Below, piece by piece: positions 9,209 through 18,131 of a DNA stretch of 64,000 bases. How positions within the stretch are numbered: the stretch's first letter is position 1; the number at the start of each line of letters is the position of its first letter. The DNA lies in contig NZ_JABCSC020000002.1 of assembly GCF_012972705.2 (NCBI RefSeq), positions 310,001-374,000 of the forward strand, given 5' to 3'. The notes under the pieces were generated by a model, which was not told where the DNA came from, did no database searches, and worked only from the letters and a program-made list of their open reading frames with translations. The position numbers and the translations under genes were made by a program. This DNA comes from Uliginosibacterium aquaticum (lineage in GTDB: Bacteria > Pseudomonadota > Gammaproteobacteria > Burkholderiales > Rhodocyclaceae).

Positions 9209-10423
9209 TTACAGGACGATACCGTCGAGACGGGCGATCGTCGGAATGTCCTTGTCGCCACGACCGGACAGATTGACCACGATCACCTGATCGCGGCCCA
9301 TGGTCGGCGCCATCTTGGCGGCATGGGCCAGGGCATGGCTGGATTCCAGTGCCGGAATGATGCCCTCGAAACGACACAGATCATGGAAAGCGGCCAGCGC
9401 CTCATCGTCATTCGCAGCCACGTACTCGGCGCGATGGATATCCTTGAGATGGCAGTGCTCGGGGCCGACACCTGGATAGTCCAGACCAGCCGAGATCGAA
9501 TGGGTATCCACGATCTGGCCGTTCTCGTCCTGCATCAGATTGACGCGCTGACCATGCAGCACGCCAGGACGGGCATTGGTCGTCAGCGGCGCAGCATGCT
9601 TGCCGGTTTCGATGCCGTGACCGCCAGCTTCGACGCCGATCAGGCGCACGCCCGGCACTTCAATGTAAGGGTAGAAAATACCGATCGCGTTGGACCCCCC
9701 ACCCACGCAGGCCACCACCGCATCCGGCTGGCGCCCCAGTTGCTCGGCGCACTGCACTTTGCATTCCTCACCAATCACCGACTGGAAGTCGCGCACCAGT
9801 TGCGGATAGGGGTGCGGGCCGGCGCAGGTGCCGATGATGTAATAGGTCGAGTCGACGTTGGTCACCCAGTCGCGCATGGCTTCATTCATGGCGTCTTTTA
9901 GCGTCTTGGAGCCGCTCTCCACCGGCACCACGGTCGCCCCCAGAAGCTTCATGCGGAATACGTTCGGCGCCTGCCGGGCCACATCCTCGGCACCCATATA
10001 GACGATGCACTCAAGACCGTAGCGCGCTGCAACCGTGGCCGAAGCCACACCATGCTGGCCGGCACCGGTTTCGGCAATCACGCGCTTCTTGCCCATGCGG
10101 CGGGCCAGCAGGGCCTGACCAATGGTGTTGTTCACCTTGTGGGCGCCGGTATGGTTCAGATCCTCGCGTTTGAGATAGATCTGCGCACCACCTAGCAGTT
10201 CGGACCAGCGCTTGGCGTGGTACAGCGGGCTCGGGCGGCCGACGTAATGCTTCAGTTCGTAATGGAACTCGGCCATGAAGGCCGGATCCTTGATGGCCTT
10301 CTCGTACTCGGCGCGCAATTCGTCCAGCGCAGGAATCAGGGTTTCGGCAACGTAGATACCGCCGAACTGACCGAAATGGCCAGACAGATCGGGAAAGTTA
10401 TACGAGGACTTGTTTTCGGCCAT
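9209..10423 (-). CDS. trpB: tryptophan synthase beta chain
   Basis: A PLP enzyme of 404 residues from the chosen ATG at 10423; it joins indole and serine to form tryptophan. The PLP lysine is in [13 protein letters not shown], and the phosphate-binding loop is [16 protein letters not shown] at 10447 in the same frame would add eight residues, but the family normally starts just before the [15 protein letters not shown] segment, so the later ATG is preferred. The start lies inside the end of trpF (26-base overlap), implying coupled translation. Confidence 0.95.
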   Translation of the reverse strand: MAENKSSYNFPDLSGHFGQFGGIYVAETLIPALDELRAEYEKAIKDPAFMAEFHYELKHYVGRPSPLYHAKRWSELLGGAQIYLKREDLNHTGAHKVNNTIGQALLARRMGKKRVIAETGAGQHGVASATVAARYGLECIVYMGAEDVARQAPNVFRMKLLGATVVPVESGSKTLKDAMNEAMRDWVTNVDSTYYIIGTCAGPHPYPQLVRDFQSVIGEECKVQCAEQLGRQPDAVVACVGGGSNAIGIFYPYIEVPGVRLIGVEAGGHGIETGKHAAPLTTNARPGVLHGQRVNLMQDENGQIVDTHSISAGLDYPGVGPEHCHLKDIHRAEYVAANDDEALAAFHDLCRFEGIIPALESSHALAHAAKMAPTMGRDQVIVVNLSGRGDKDIPTIARLDGIVL

Positions 10424-11036
10424 CTGCTTCACGCACTCCAGCAACAAAAGCTTCTATCAGGGCGCGGTCCTTGATTCCTTTGGCCGCTTCGACACCACTG
10501 CTCACATCCACTGCCCACGGCTGCACCGTGCTGACAGCTTGCGCCACATTGCCCGGATTCAGGCCACCAGCCAGCACCAGCGGCACCGGGAAGGTCTCTG
10601 GCAACAGGCTCCAGTCAAAGACTTCGCCACCACCACCATAACCCTCGACCCAAGCATCAACCAGCAAACCAGCTGCCCCCGGAAAACGAGCCGCGTAGTT
10701 TAACAGATCGAAGCCCGCCCTCACTCGAGCCGCCTTCATCCAGGCTCGTCCGAAGGATTCGCAGTAAGCAGCATCCTCCTCGCCGTGAAACTGCAACAAG
10801 GACAGCGGCACTTCCGCCAGCACTTCGCGCACGCGGGCTGCCTCCTCGTTCACAAACAAGCCCACACTCGCCACGAAAGGCGGCAACTCCGCACACAGTT
10901 CGCGTGCCTGTTCGATACTCACGGCACGGGGGCTTGGCGGATAAAACACGAAGCCGATGGCATCCGCCCCTGCCGCAACAGCTGCACGAACATCCTCGAC
11001 GCGGGTCAATCCACAGATCTTGATGCGGGTTCGCAT
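10398..11036 (-). CDS. trpF: phosphoribosylanthranilate isomerase
   Basis: A 212-residue TIM barrel, the normal size for TrpF, which performs the Amadori rearrangement of phosphoribosylanthranilate. Catalytic Cys is in KICGLTR at the N-terminus, the catalytic Asp is in LLVDAW, and the phosphate-binding [10 protein letters not shown] and VDVSSGVE motifs follow. It begins 3 bases after truA and overlaps trpB, giving the order truA-trpF-trpB-trpA. The other tryptophan genes (trpE, G, D, C) are not in the window. Confidence 0.96.
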   Translation of the reverse strand: MRTRIKICGLTRVEDVRAAVAAGADAIGFVFYPPSPRAVSIEQARELCAELPPFVASVGLFVNEEAARVREVLAEVPLSLLQFHGEEDAAYCESFGRAWMKAARVRAGFDLLNYAARFPGAAGLLVDAWVEGYGGGGEVFDWSLLPETFPVPLVLAGGLNPGNVAQAVSTVQPWAVDVSSGVEAAKGIKDRALIEAFVAGVREADGRKQVLV

Positions 11037-11039
11037 GAT

Positions 11040-11840
11040 TCAGAGCCCAGAAGGCAGGAACAGGGGCGCGATGATACGGCCTCCGTCCGGCAGATTCCAG
11101 CGATCGGGGTATTCCACCCCGCTCAGGTAGAGGCCATCCGGCATGAAAGTAGGCGGCGCCCGACGACGATTGCGCATGGCCAAAAGCTCGCCAAGCCACT
11201 CTGGCGAACAGGCGCCCTTGCCGACATACACCAGTGCCCCCACCATGTTACGGATCATGTGATGAAGAAAGGCATTGGCCGCAAAATCAAACACGAACCA
11301 CGGCCCGACCTGCGTCACGCTGGCTTCGCGCAAAACCCGCACCGGTGAGTTCGCCTGACATTGCGCCGCTCGAAAAGACGAGAAATTATGCTCCCCCAGC
11401 AGATACTGCATGGCGGCCTGCATTGCATCGATATCCAGCGGCGCATGAAACCATCCCACACGGCCATGCAGGAGCGCACTCCGGACTGGCCTGTTAAGCA
11501 GCACGTAGCGATAGCGTCGCCCCAAAGCGGAGAAGCGCGCGTGAAAATCCTCCGCTACTTCCTGCGCCCAATTGACGGCCACTCCATCCGGCAAATGCGC
11601 ATTCACACCCCGCACCCAGGCACTCGCCGGGCGCTCGGCCTGGGTATCAAAATGCGCGATCTGTACGGCAGCATGCACCCCGGTATCGGTCCGCCCGGCG
11701 CACTGCAGTTGCACGGACTCGCCAGCAATCGTATCCACCGCAAGCGTTAGGCAGTCCTGCACCGTGCGCCCGTGACGCTGAGTCTGCCAGCCCTCAAAAG
11801 CGGCGCCGCAATACTCCAGACTGAGCACTATGCGAGCCAT
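11040..11840 (-). CDS. truA: tRNA pseudouridine(38-40) synthase
   Basis: A 266-residue TruA, which isomerises uridines 38-40 in the anticodon arm of many tRNAs. The catalytic Asp lies in CAGRTDTGVHA (about residue 53), and further family blocks include FSALGRRYRYVLLNRP, HNFSSFRAAQCQA and FLHHMIRNMVG. Its start overlaps the end of the upstream membrane-protein gene by 13 bases. Confidence 0.97.
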   Translation of the reverse strand: MARIVLSLEYCGAAFEGWQTQRHGRTVQDCLTLAVDTIAGESVQLQCAGRTDTGVHAAVQIAHFDTQAERPASAWVRGVNAHLPDGVAVNWAQEVAEDFHARFSALGRRYRYVLLNRPVRSALLHGRVGWFHAPLDIDAMQAAMQYLLGEHNFSSFRAAQCQANSPVRVLREASVTQVGPWFVFDFAANAFLHHMIRNMVGALVYVGKGACSPEWLGELLAMRNRRRAPPTFMPDGLYLSGVEYPDRWNLPDGGRIIAPLFLPSGL

Positions 11841-12436
11841 AGCCAGCCCCCCGCAATCAGCAGCATGAGCATCATCAGCGCCAGGTCCGTCCCGGACAAG
11901 GATTTAAGCTCCCAACGCAGAGGGGACAAATCCTGCTCCCGTGGGGCTGCCATCAGAATTTCGCGCCAGTTTCCCGCACCCACAGCCAGATGATCGAGCA
12001 CCAGACGCAGGCGCAGGATGAAGCGATCCACACTGACCCCAAGTACTACCAAGGGTTTCATCAAACTATGCAGACCATTCATCCAGGCGGACTTATCAAG
12101 CACCACGAGCAGAACAGCCAGTACGCTAGCTGCCGCCAGCAGGCGCAAGGATTGCTCAAGGGCTAGCAACACCCCTTCGCGACTCGGACTGAAGACCCCT
12201 GCTTGCGGCCACATGAGACTTCCAGGCGTCTGCCAGGCAAACAGGATGAACAGAGCAAGAAGAATGAAGCGCATACGCCGCCAGGTACGCCAGGTAGGCG
12301 TCTTCGCCAGCAACAGACTGATCGCTCCAACCAGCAGCGCAAGCAACCAGAAACCTGGCCCGTTCAGGCATTGCAACAGGAGAATCAAAAAAAAACCGGC
12401 CGTCATGCAGACGGCCGGATGGATAGATCTAAACAT
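11828..12436 (-). CDS. membrane protein resembling the EcfT/CbiQ transmembrane component
   Basis: Up to 202 residues with about four or five hydrophobic segments (roughly 9-24, 26-45, 56-72, 95-112 and 182-200). The central region with repeated basic residues around DRFILRLRLVLDHL and the layout resemble the T component of energy-coupling factor transporters, but no substrate-binding S protein or ATPase gene is nearby, so the assignment is tentative. The start is uncertain: ATG 12436 has no clear ribosome binding site, and ATG 12406 lies in the loop of the fimV terminator, giving 192 residues. The early Phe-Phe-Leu codons are the terminator's nine-T run. Confidence 0.55.
   Translation of the reverse strand: MFRSIHPAVCMTAGFFLILLLQCLNGPGFWLLALLVGAISLLLAKTPTWRTWRRMRFILLALFILFAWQTPGSLMWPQAGVFSPSREGVLLALEQSLRLLAAASVLAVLLVVLDKSAWMNGLHSLMKPLVVLGVSVDRFILRLRLVLDHLAVGAGNWREILMAAPREQDLSPLRWELKSLSGTDLALMMLMLLIAGGWLWLA
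12387..12418 (-). terminator. strong intrinsic terminator of fimV, inside the next gene's start region
   Basis: On the minus strand a perfect 9-bp stem (CCGGCCGTC with GACGGCCGG, + coordinates 12410-12418 and 12396-12404) with a 5-base loop is followed by nine consecutive T (12387-12395). It lies 46 bases past the fimV stop and overlaps the first codons of the membrane-protein gene. Confidence 0.88.
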
Positions 12437-12463
12437 TTGTATTCAGCTAGCAAGCCTCATGAA

Positions 12464-15367
12464 TCAGCCTAGGCGCCCGAGCATCGTGCGAGCCTGTTCC
12501 TTCTGAAAGTCGGCACCATCCGAGATCACCTCTTCGAGCAGCTCACGCGCGCCTTCCATGTCGCCCATTTCCTCGTATGCCTTAGCAAGCTCGAGCTTGG
12601 TGCTGACCTCTTCATTGACATCGATATTGTCCTGAATAGGCTCATGCACGACGGAAGCGGTCAGCGAGGCGGCAGGACTTGCGGCATTCTCGGCACGGAG
12701 ATTCACGGCAGACAGATCCAGCATGGTCGGTTTGGTATTGGTTTCTTCGCCCAACTCGAAATCGAAATCAAGCAAACTGCCTTCAAAGTTGGTTTTCTCC
12801 AGATCCACTTCAGAAAGCGACTCCCCGCGACCAGACGTCTCAATACCCAGATCGAAATCCTCATCAGCCGCTACCGCAGCCTGAGCAGGTTTCACAACAG
12901 CCTGCGTCACTGGTTCATCATCCAGTCCGATATCAAACTCAAGCGGCATTTCTTCGCCCGGCAGTGAAGGCTGGGTCGAAGTCGCTTCATCCATCGTCCG
13001 GAACTCGTCCTCACGAGGCTCCATCTCGGTTGGCTGATCGACTCCTGCGGGGGTTTCAAGATCCAGATTGAAATCCAGATTCAGGGACTCAGGGACCGGC
13101 TGGACCGGCGCTGCGGGAGTCGCTTCAGCCAGCACAGGCATGTCACTTTCACCCGTCGTGAACTGATTGATCTCACCCGGTACAGTCCACGTCGAACGGA
13201 CCTGCGAAATGTTATTGGTGCCAAAACTCACTGCCGGCGCTTCCGCCATCGGAGTTTCAGGCGGCAGATTCACTGCAGCCGAAGCAGCGACGGCCGCAGG
13301 AACCGCATCACCAGCAGCCATCTTGTAGAGCGGATTGGCGGGATCGAGCTTCAGACCCAGCGCCGCAGCCTTGCTCCAATCGTCACCCACACCTGCCGTC
13401 TGAGTGTAGAGATCAGTTGCAATGTTCTCAAACTGCTTCAGGGAGCGACGTTGCGAATAGATTTCGAGCAGCTTCAAATACACCGCAGTACGCGAAGGAT
13501 CATTCTTCAGTGCATCGAGAAGAATTTCCTCAGCCTGAGCATCACGGCCATAAGCCATGTACACATCGGCTTCAGCGACCGGATCAACGCCTTCATCAGC
13601 ATCAATCGCGGACATACCAGACTGGCTGAAGTCGGTATGCAGCAAGCTAGTGCCGCCCGTATCCACCGTCTGACCACCGGCGCTGCCAAACACAGAGTTA
13701 GGACTGGTAATCGAGGATTCAGTCAGCTGAGTATTCCCGCTACCCGCAGCTGCCATTTTTCGACGCTGTTTAACGACCACATAACCAACAGCACCGGCAA
13801 CTCCCGCCAGTCCAAGCAGGGCCAACAAGGGATTGCTGAGCAAACCCTCCTCCTCAACCGGTAACGGGGCTGGCTCAAGCTTCGGGGCCGCCACTACAGA
13901 CTGCTCCACCGCAGGCGCAGATATTTCGGCGACCGGCGCCGGTGGCTCAAGCACCGGTGCAGACGCTTCTGCAACAGGCGCCGATGCAGCAACTGCCGAG
14001 GCTTCGGCGACCTTGCGCGCCTCCTCAGCGGCGAGAGCTTCCTGAGTTTTCCTGGCCTCATCAGCCAGACGAGCCTCTTCTGCCTTGCGCGCCTCCTCAG
14101 CCTTCCTGGCCTCGTCAGCCCGCTTGGCCTCCTCGGCCTTGGCTGCAGCCTCAGCCTTTTCAGCCTTGGCCTTGTCTGCCTTACTCATCTCAGCTTTGGC
14201 CTTGTCCGATTTTTCGGCAGCCTTCGCTGCAGCCTGGGCATCCGCCAGGCTCTTGTTCTTCAGATCGACAAGCTTCTGCAACTCACGCACATTCTTCTCA
14301 AGGTCAGCAACGCGCGAGTTAGCCTCCTTGAGCGCCTTTTCACGCGCGACCACATCATCCTGCAACGACTGGATGCGTGCCTTGGTGGCCGCATCACCTG
14401 TTGCCGCCGCCGAAGCTTTGCCTTCGGCCGCAGTTACTTTAACCTTGTCCTTACCTTGTTGCGCAGCAACAGCTTTTTCCTCAACCTTGGGAGCAATCTT
14501 GCCCGAGGAACCCTGAGCTGCACCACCTTCCTTAGCTGGAGCGGCTGTTGCAGCAGAAGCCACGGACTGACGATACTGCTCGAAACTCGAGGCCTTAAGG
14601 ACGATCTGACGGGCCTCTCGCTTGGAAATATCCGCGACGCCAGCTGCCTCCGGCACCTTAAGAATGCGCCCAGCACGCAGACGGTTGATATTGCCCCCCA
14701 CAAACGCATCGGTATTGGCCCGATACAGGGCGGCCAGCATCTGTTCCTGACTGACTTCAGCCGGCTTGGTTTCTGCTGCGATCTTGGAGAGCGTGTCACC
14801 GCGCTTGATGCTGTACTCACCAGAAGTCATATCAGCTGCCGGTGCTGGAGACGCGGCCGCTGCAGATTTCGTTTCGCGAGGCGTAGCGGGTCCGGAAGTC
14901 GGCGTAGCCCCCTTGGCTACCGGTGCAGACACGACTGGCGCAACAACCGGTGCTGCAACCCGAGCGGGCCCGACATCAGAAGGATCCAGCAAGAAAGTGT
15001 AATTACGCTGCAGACGACCGCCCACCCAGTTCAGGTCGAGCAGTAGTTCTACAAAGGGCTCATTGAAAGCACGGTCTGTGGAGATCTTGACGACTGATCT
15101 GCTACCCCGACGTTCAATAGCCATTTTTACGCTGGTGAATTCAGCGAGATATTCAACGTTGGCACGTTTGAACGCTTCGGCTGATGCCAGCTTCGCAATC
15201 ATTCCATCGAGCTCTTCGGGACTGGCCGAGAGTTCGACTTCAGCGCGCAGAGGCTGCCCTAGCGCACTCATGACATTGATACGGCCAAGCCCGGCAGCGC
15301 CGGCACTTCCGCAAAAGGCCAACATCATCGCTGCGACGAGGGTGTTACGAAGCATCGGAGTTTTCAT
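12464..15367 (-). CDS. fimV: FimV/HubP-type polar landmark protein
   Basis: A 967-residue protein. A signal peptide covers about 1-24; a periplasmic FimV N-terminal region (about 25-135) is followed by a LysM-like peptidoglycan-binding segment (YSIKRGDTLSKIAAE, about 185-240). Next come a coiled coil and a long Ala/Lys/Glu repeat tract (about 330-460), one transmembrane helix (about 515-540), and an acidic cytoplasmic part with TPR-like helices. The very end (LELAKAYEEMGDMEGARELLEEV) is the conserved FimV C-terminal domain. FimV/HubP proteins organise the cell pole, acting on type IV pili, flagella and chemosensory clusters. It is followed by a strong terminator. The repeat tract is low-complexity and prone to length change. 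Confidence 0.92.
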   Translation of the reverse strand: MKTPMLRNTLVAAMMLAFCGSAGAAGLGRINVMSALGQPLRAEVELSASPEELDGMIAKLASAEAFKRANVEYLAEFTSVKMAIERRGSRSVVKISTDRAFNEPFVELLLDLNWVGGRLQRNYTFLLDPSDVGPARVAAPVVAPVVSAPVAKGATPTSGPATPRETKSAAAASPAPAADMTSGEYSIKRGDTLSKIAAETKPAEVSQEQMLAALYRANTDAFVGGNINRLRAGRILKVPEAAGVADISKREARQIVLKASSFEQYRQSVASAATAAPAKEGGAAQGSSGKIAPKVEEKAVAAQQGKDKVKVTAAEGKASAAATGDAATKARIQSLQDDVVAREKALKEANSRVADLEKNVRELQKLVDLKNKSLADAQAAAKAAEKSDKAKAEMSKADKAKAEKAEAAAKAEEAKRADEARKAEEARKAEEARLADEARKTQEALAAEEARKVAEASAVAASAPVAEASAPVLEPPAPVAEISAPAVEQSVVAAPKLEPAPLPVEEEGLLSNPLLALLGLAGVAGAVGYVVVKQRRKMAAAGSGNTQLTESSITSPNSVFGSAGGQTVDTGGTSLLHTDFSQSGMSAIDADEGVDPVAEADVYMAYGRDAQAEEILLDALKNDPSRTAVYLKLLEIYSQRRSLKQFENIATDLYTQTAGVGDDWSKAAALGLKLDPANPLYKMAAGDAVPAAVAASAAVNLPPETPMAEAPAVSFGTNNISQVRSTWTVPGEINQFTTGESDMPVLAEATPAAPVQPVPESLNLDFNLDLETPAGVDQPTEMEPREDEFRTMDEATSTQPSLPGEEMPLEFDIGLDDEPVTQAVVKPAQAAVAADEDFDLGIETSGRGESLSEVDLEKTNFEGSLLDFDFELGEETNTKPTMLDLSAVNLRAENAASPAASLTASVVHEPIQDNIDVNEEVSTKLELAKAYEEMGDMEGARELLEEVISDGADFQKEQARTMLGRLG

Positions 15368-15670
15368 ATCGAGTACGCGCGGTGCATTCAGGAAGCCACC
15401 GTCTCTGAGGGTTAGAGATAAACTTCAAAATAACATCAACGAGTTATCGCCGCAAGCTAACCTATTACCTGAGTATCAGCAATACAACACCGTATTTCAG
15501 GGGCATTGCGGCAATTCCGTCTGGCGAAAAAATACGCCACGGGCATCAATCTGAAGGTCGAATAAAAATACGGCGGCCCGCTCTGAAGCGCAACCGCCGC
15601 ATCCCAAATTCCTTATAGATCAAAACACTGGACTACAAGGACTTATTTCACAAGAACAGTAAAAACCTGC
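15368..15670. other. intergenic region between asd and fimV
   Basis: These 303 bases hold the asd terminator near 15563-15600 and the upstream region of fimV. The stretch is more AT-rich than its surroundings, as expected for a promoter. No convincing ORF, RNA gene or repeat was found, and no sigma-70 hexamer pair could be chosen with confidence. Confidence 0.5.
15563..15600 (-). terminator. probable intrinsic terminator of asd
   Basis: On the minus strand an imperfect stem (GCGGCGGTTGCGCT against AGCGGGCCGCCG, TCAG loop) is followed by TATTTTTATT. It lies about 70 bases past the asd stop. Confidence 0.65.
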
Positions 15671-16795
15671 TCAAGCCTCCAGCAGGATGCGCAACATGCG
15701 GCGCAGCGGCTCGGCCGCGCCCCACAGCAACTGGTCGCCAACAGTGAAGGCTGCAAGGTATTCGCCGCCCATCGCCATCTTGTGGAGGCGACCAACGGGC
15801 ACATGCAGATGACCGGTCACGGCGTTCGGGGCCAGTTCACGCTCGCTGCGCTCACGCTCGTTCGGAATCACGCGCACCCAGTCATTGGCACCGGCAAGAA
15901 TTTCATGAATCTCATCCAGCGGTACATCCTGACGCAGCTTGATGGTCAGCGCCTGGCTATGGCAACGCATCGCACCGATACGCACGCACAGGCCATCAAT
16001 GGGCACCGAGCCCGCCGTACGGAACGCCGGCTTGCCGAGGATCTTGTTGCACTCGGCTCCGCCCTTCCACTCTTCCTTGCTCTGGCCGTTCTCATACGGC
16101 ACATCGATCCAAGGAATCAGGCTGCCGGCGAGCGGCACGCCACGGAAGTTCTGCACCGGCATGGCTGGCGAGCGCATGGTTTCAGCAACCTTGCGATCGA
16201 TATCCAAGATGGCAGAAGCCGGATCGGCCAGCAGATCAGCGACAGAAGCGTGAATCGAACCCATCTGCGCAATCAGCTCGCGCATGTTCTGTGCGCCAGC
16301 GCCCGACGCGGCCTGATAGGTCATCGAGGTCGCCCACTCGATCATGTCGTTCTGGAACAGGCCGCCCAGCGCCATCAGCATCAGGCTGACCGTACAGTTG
16401 CCGCCGACATAGTTCTTGACGCCCTTCGAGAGACCATCCTGGATCACGTTCTTGTTGACCGGATCGAGAATGATGATCGCGTCATCCTTCATGCGCAGAC
16501 TCGAAGCCGCGTCAATCCAGTAACCATTCCAGCCAGCCGCGCGCAGTTGCGGGAAGACTTCGTTGGTGTAGTCGCCACCCTGACAGGTGATGATCACATC
16601 CATCTTCGCCAGATCGGCGATGGACTTGGCATCCTTCAGAGGCGCGCCGCCGCTCTCAGCCGGGCCAGCGCCGCCTGCATTCGAAGTGGTGAAAAACACC
16701 GGCTCGATCAGGGCGAAATCGTTTTCCTCGCGCATGCGTTGCATGAGCACCGAGCCGACCATACCGCGCCAGCCGACAATACCAACTTTCTTCAT
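15671..16795 (-). CDS. asd: aspartate-semialdehyde dehydrogenase
   Basis: A 374-residue Asd of the Gram-negative type, which reduces aspartyl phosphate to aspartate semialdehyde, the branch point to lysine/diaminopimelate, methionine and threonine. The start is ATG 16795, giving [17 protein letters not shown] with its NADP-binding GWRGMVG; AGAGG stands just upstream. The nucleophilic Cys is in [11 protein letters not shown] and the substrate-binding His/Arg region is [16 protein letters not shown]. An in-frame ATG at 16861 would add 22 residues but lies in the leader hairpin and is not used. A Thr-rich leader peptide ends 81 bases upstream, so attenuation by threonine (and perhaps lysine) is likely. 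Confidence 0.97.
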   Translation of the reverse strand: MKKVGIVGWRGMVGSVLMQRMREENDFALIEPVFFTTSNAGGAGPAESGGAPLKDAKSIADLAKMDVIITCQGGDYTNEVFPQLRAAGWNGYWIDAASSLRMKDDAIIILDPVNKNVIQDGLSKGVKNYVGGNCTVSLMLMALGGLFQNDMIEWATSMTYQAASGAGAQNMRELIAQMGSIHASVADLLADPASAILDIDRKVAETMRSPAMPVQNFRGVPLAGSLIPWIDVPYENGQSKEEWKGGAECNKILGKPAFRTAGSVPIDGLCVRIGAMRCHSQALTIKLRQDVPLDEIHEILAGANDWVRVIPNERERSERELAPNAVTGHLHVPVGRLHKMAMGGEYLAAFTVGDQLLWGAAEPLRRMLRILLEA

Positions 16796-16829
16796 GTGAA
16801 TTACCTCTGCCAGAACTGCCTCCGCTCGC

Positions 16830-16893
16830 TTTAGCCTGTCTCCGCCACCGCGGAGACACATAGCGGCGTGACAGGGCTAAACCGTGGTGGTTT
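16830..16893 (-). promoter_or_regulatory. putative asd attenuator: alternative RNA hairpins after the leader peptide
   Basis: Three pairings are possible in the minus-strand RNA. Hairpin A is a perfect 9-bp stem (16837-16845 with 16850-16858, 4-base loop). Stem B pairs 16830-16840 with 16870-16881 (11 bp, one bulge) and includes the leader stop codon. Stem C pairs the Thr codons (16882-16890) with 16845-16853 (8 of 9). A competes with both B and C, as expected of an attenuator. No U-run follows A, so termination would have to be Rho-dependent or the control translational. Confidence 0.6.
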
Positions 16894-16993
16894 TTTTGGT
16901 CGTGGTGGTGACGGTCGTGACAACGGACACGCGAGCGGAAGCCTCTGCAGCGCAGAAAGCTTCCAGCCCGAATGTATTTTGTGTCCGTTGCAT
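16877..16993 (-). CDS. threonine-rich leader peptide of asd
   Basis: A 38-codon ORF read from ATG 16993 to TAG 16877-16879, starting 14 bases after the leuB stop, with GGAA about 6 bases before the ATG. It begins MQRTQNTFGLEAF and ends VVTTVTTTTKKTTTV; the last 13 residues before the final Val hold nine Thr and two Lys. Threonine and lysine are end products of the pathway that asd feeds. This is the classical design of a leader peptide, as in thrL of enterics, where stalling at scarce Thr-tRNA changes downstream RNA folding. The family is not one I recognise by sequence; the role is inferred from composition, position and the competing hairpins that follow. Confidence 0.8.
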   Translation of the reverse strand: MQRTQNTFGLEAFCAAEASARVSVVTTVTTTTKKTTTV

Positions 16994-17006
16994 CACGTTT
17001 CCGTTC

Positions 17007-18068
17007 TTACAGGGCTGCGATGACCGCGTCGCCCATTTCGCGCGTACCGACGCGCTTCGTGCCTTCTTCCCAGATGTCGCCGGTGCGCAGGCCAGCGGCC
17101 AGCACCTTCTTCACGGCGGCTTCGATGCGGACAGCAGCCGCTTCGTTATTGCCACTGTAACGCAGCATCATGGCTGCGGACAAGATCGTTGCCAGCGGAT
17201 TGGCCACGCCCTTGCCGGCGATGTCCGGTGCAGAACCGTGACACGGCTCGTACATACCCTTGTTGTTCTGATCCAGCGAAGCGGACGGCAGCATGCCAAT
17301 GGAGCCGGTCAGCATCGAAGCTTCGTCGGAAAGGATGTCGCCGAACATGTTGCCGGTGACGACCACGTCGAACTGCTTCGGTGCGCGCACCAGCTGCATC
17401 GCGCAGTTGTCGACCAGCATGTGGGAGAGCTCGACATCCGGATACTCGGACGAGATTTCGATCATCACGTCGCGCCACAGCTGGGTGGTTTCCAGCACGT
17501 TCATCTTGTCGACCGAACACAGCTTCTTGTTGCGCTTCTGAGCGGACTTGAAGGCGACATGGCCGATGCGGCGGATTTCGTCTTCGTTGTAGATCATGGT
17601 GTTGCGGCCAACGCGCTTGCCATCTTCTACAGCGATGCCACGCGGCTCACCGAAATAGATGTCACCGGTCAGTTCGCGCACGATCAGGATATCCAGACCC
17701 GACACGATTTCCGGCTTCAGCGAAGAAGCGTTGGCCAGTTCCGGGTACAGCACGGCCGGGCGCAGGTTGGCGAACAGGTTCAGATCCTTGCGGATGCCCA
17801 GCAGGCCACGTTCCGGGCGCTGCGGACGCGGCAGCACATCCCACTTCGGGCCGCCCACGGCGCCGAGCAGCACGGCGTCAGCCGCGCGCGCCAGCTTCTG
17901 GGTGGCTTCCGGGTAAGGCGAGCCGGTGGAGTCCACCGCACAGCCGCCCAGCTCGGCGTATTCCATTTCCATCTTCAGGCCGTCGCTCTTCAGCGCATCC
18001 AGCACACGCACCGCTTCAGCGATGATTTCGACACCAATGCCGTCGCCCGGCAGAACACAGATCTTCAT
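17007..18068 (-). CDS. leuB: 3-isopropylmalate dehydrogenase
   Basis: A 353-residue LeuB, which oxidatively decarboxylates 3-isopropylmalate in leucine synthesis. The N-terminus [15 protein letters not shown] is typical; [13 protein letters not shown] and the NAD-binding region ending [19 protein letters not shown] are present, as are the metal-binding Asp residues in LVDNCAMQL and [11 protein letters not shown]. It is third in leuC-leuD-leuB, separated from leuD by 61 bases that contain a hairpin. The asd leader follows. Confidence 0.97.
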   Translation of the reverse strand: MKICVLPGDGIGVEIIAEAVRVLDALKSDGLKMEMEYAELGGCAVDSTGSPYPEATQKLARAADAVLLGAVGGPKWDVLPRPQRPERGLLGIRKDLNLFANLRPAVLYPELANASSLKPEIVSGLDILIVRELTGDIYFGEPRGIAVEDGKRVGRNTMIYNEDEIRRIGHVAFKSAQKRNKKLCSVDKMNVLETTQLWRDVMIEISSEYPDVELSHMLVDNCAMQLVRAPKQFDVVVTGNMFGDILSDEASMLTGSIGMLPSASLDQNNKGMYEPCHGSAPDIAGKGVANPLATILSAAMMLRYSGNNEAAAVRIEAAVKKVLAAGLRTGDIWEEGTKRVGTREMGDAVIAAL

Positions 18069-18087
18069 TTCTTTTCCTTTGCATGAA

Positions 18088-18114
18088 CAAAGGCCGGCAT
18101 CAGCCGGCGCTTTG
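18088..18114 (-). terminator. hairpin between leuD and leuB
   Basis: On the minus strand CAAAG-type ends flank a GCCGGC/GCCGGC core (18093-18098 with 18103-18108, TGAT loop), and CTTTG follows. It could be a weak terminator or an RNA-stability hairpin that sets the leuCD to leuB ratio. There is no long U-run. Confidence 0.45.
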
Positions 18115-18131
18115 TATTTCGTATGGTTTGA

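Noticed and set aside
13940-14330. Repetitive tract in fimV as a possible CRISPR or minisatellite array
   Set aside because: The repeats are Ala/Lys/Glu codon runs of the fimV coding sequence, with no regular spacer structure.
15368-15670. Small gene or ncRNA between asd and fimV
   Set aside because: Only a terminator is recognisable; no frame has a plausible start, ribosome binding site and composition.
16796-16861. Upstream ATG 16861 as the start of asd
   Set aside because: It would add 22 residues with no family match and would place coding sequence over the leader hairpin; ATG 16795 gives the conserved N-terminus.
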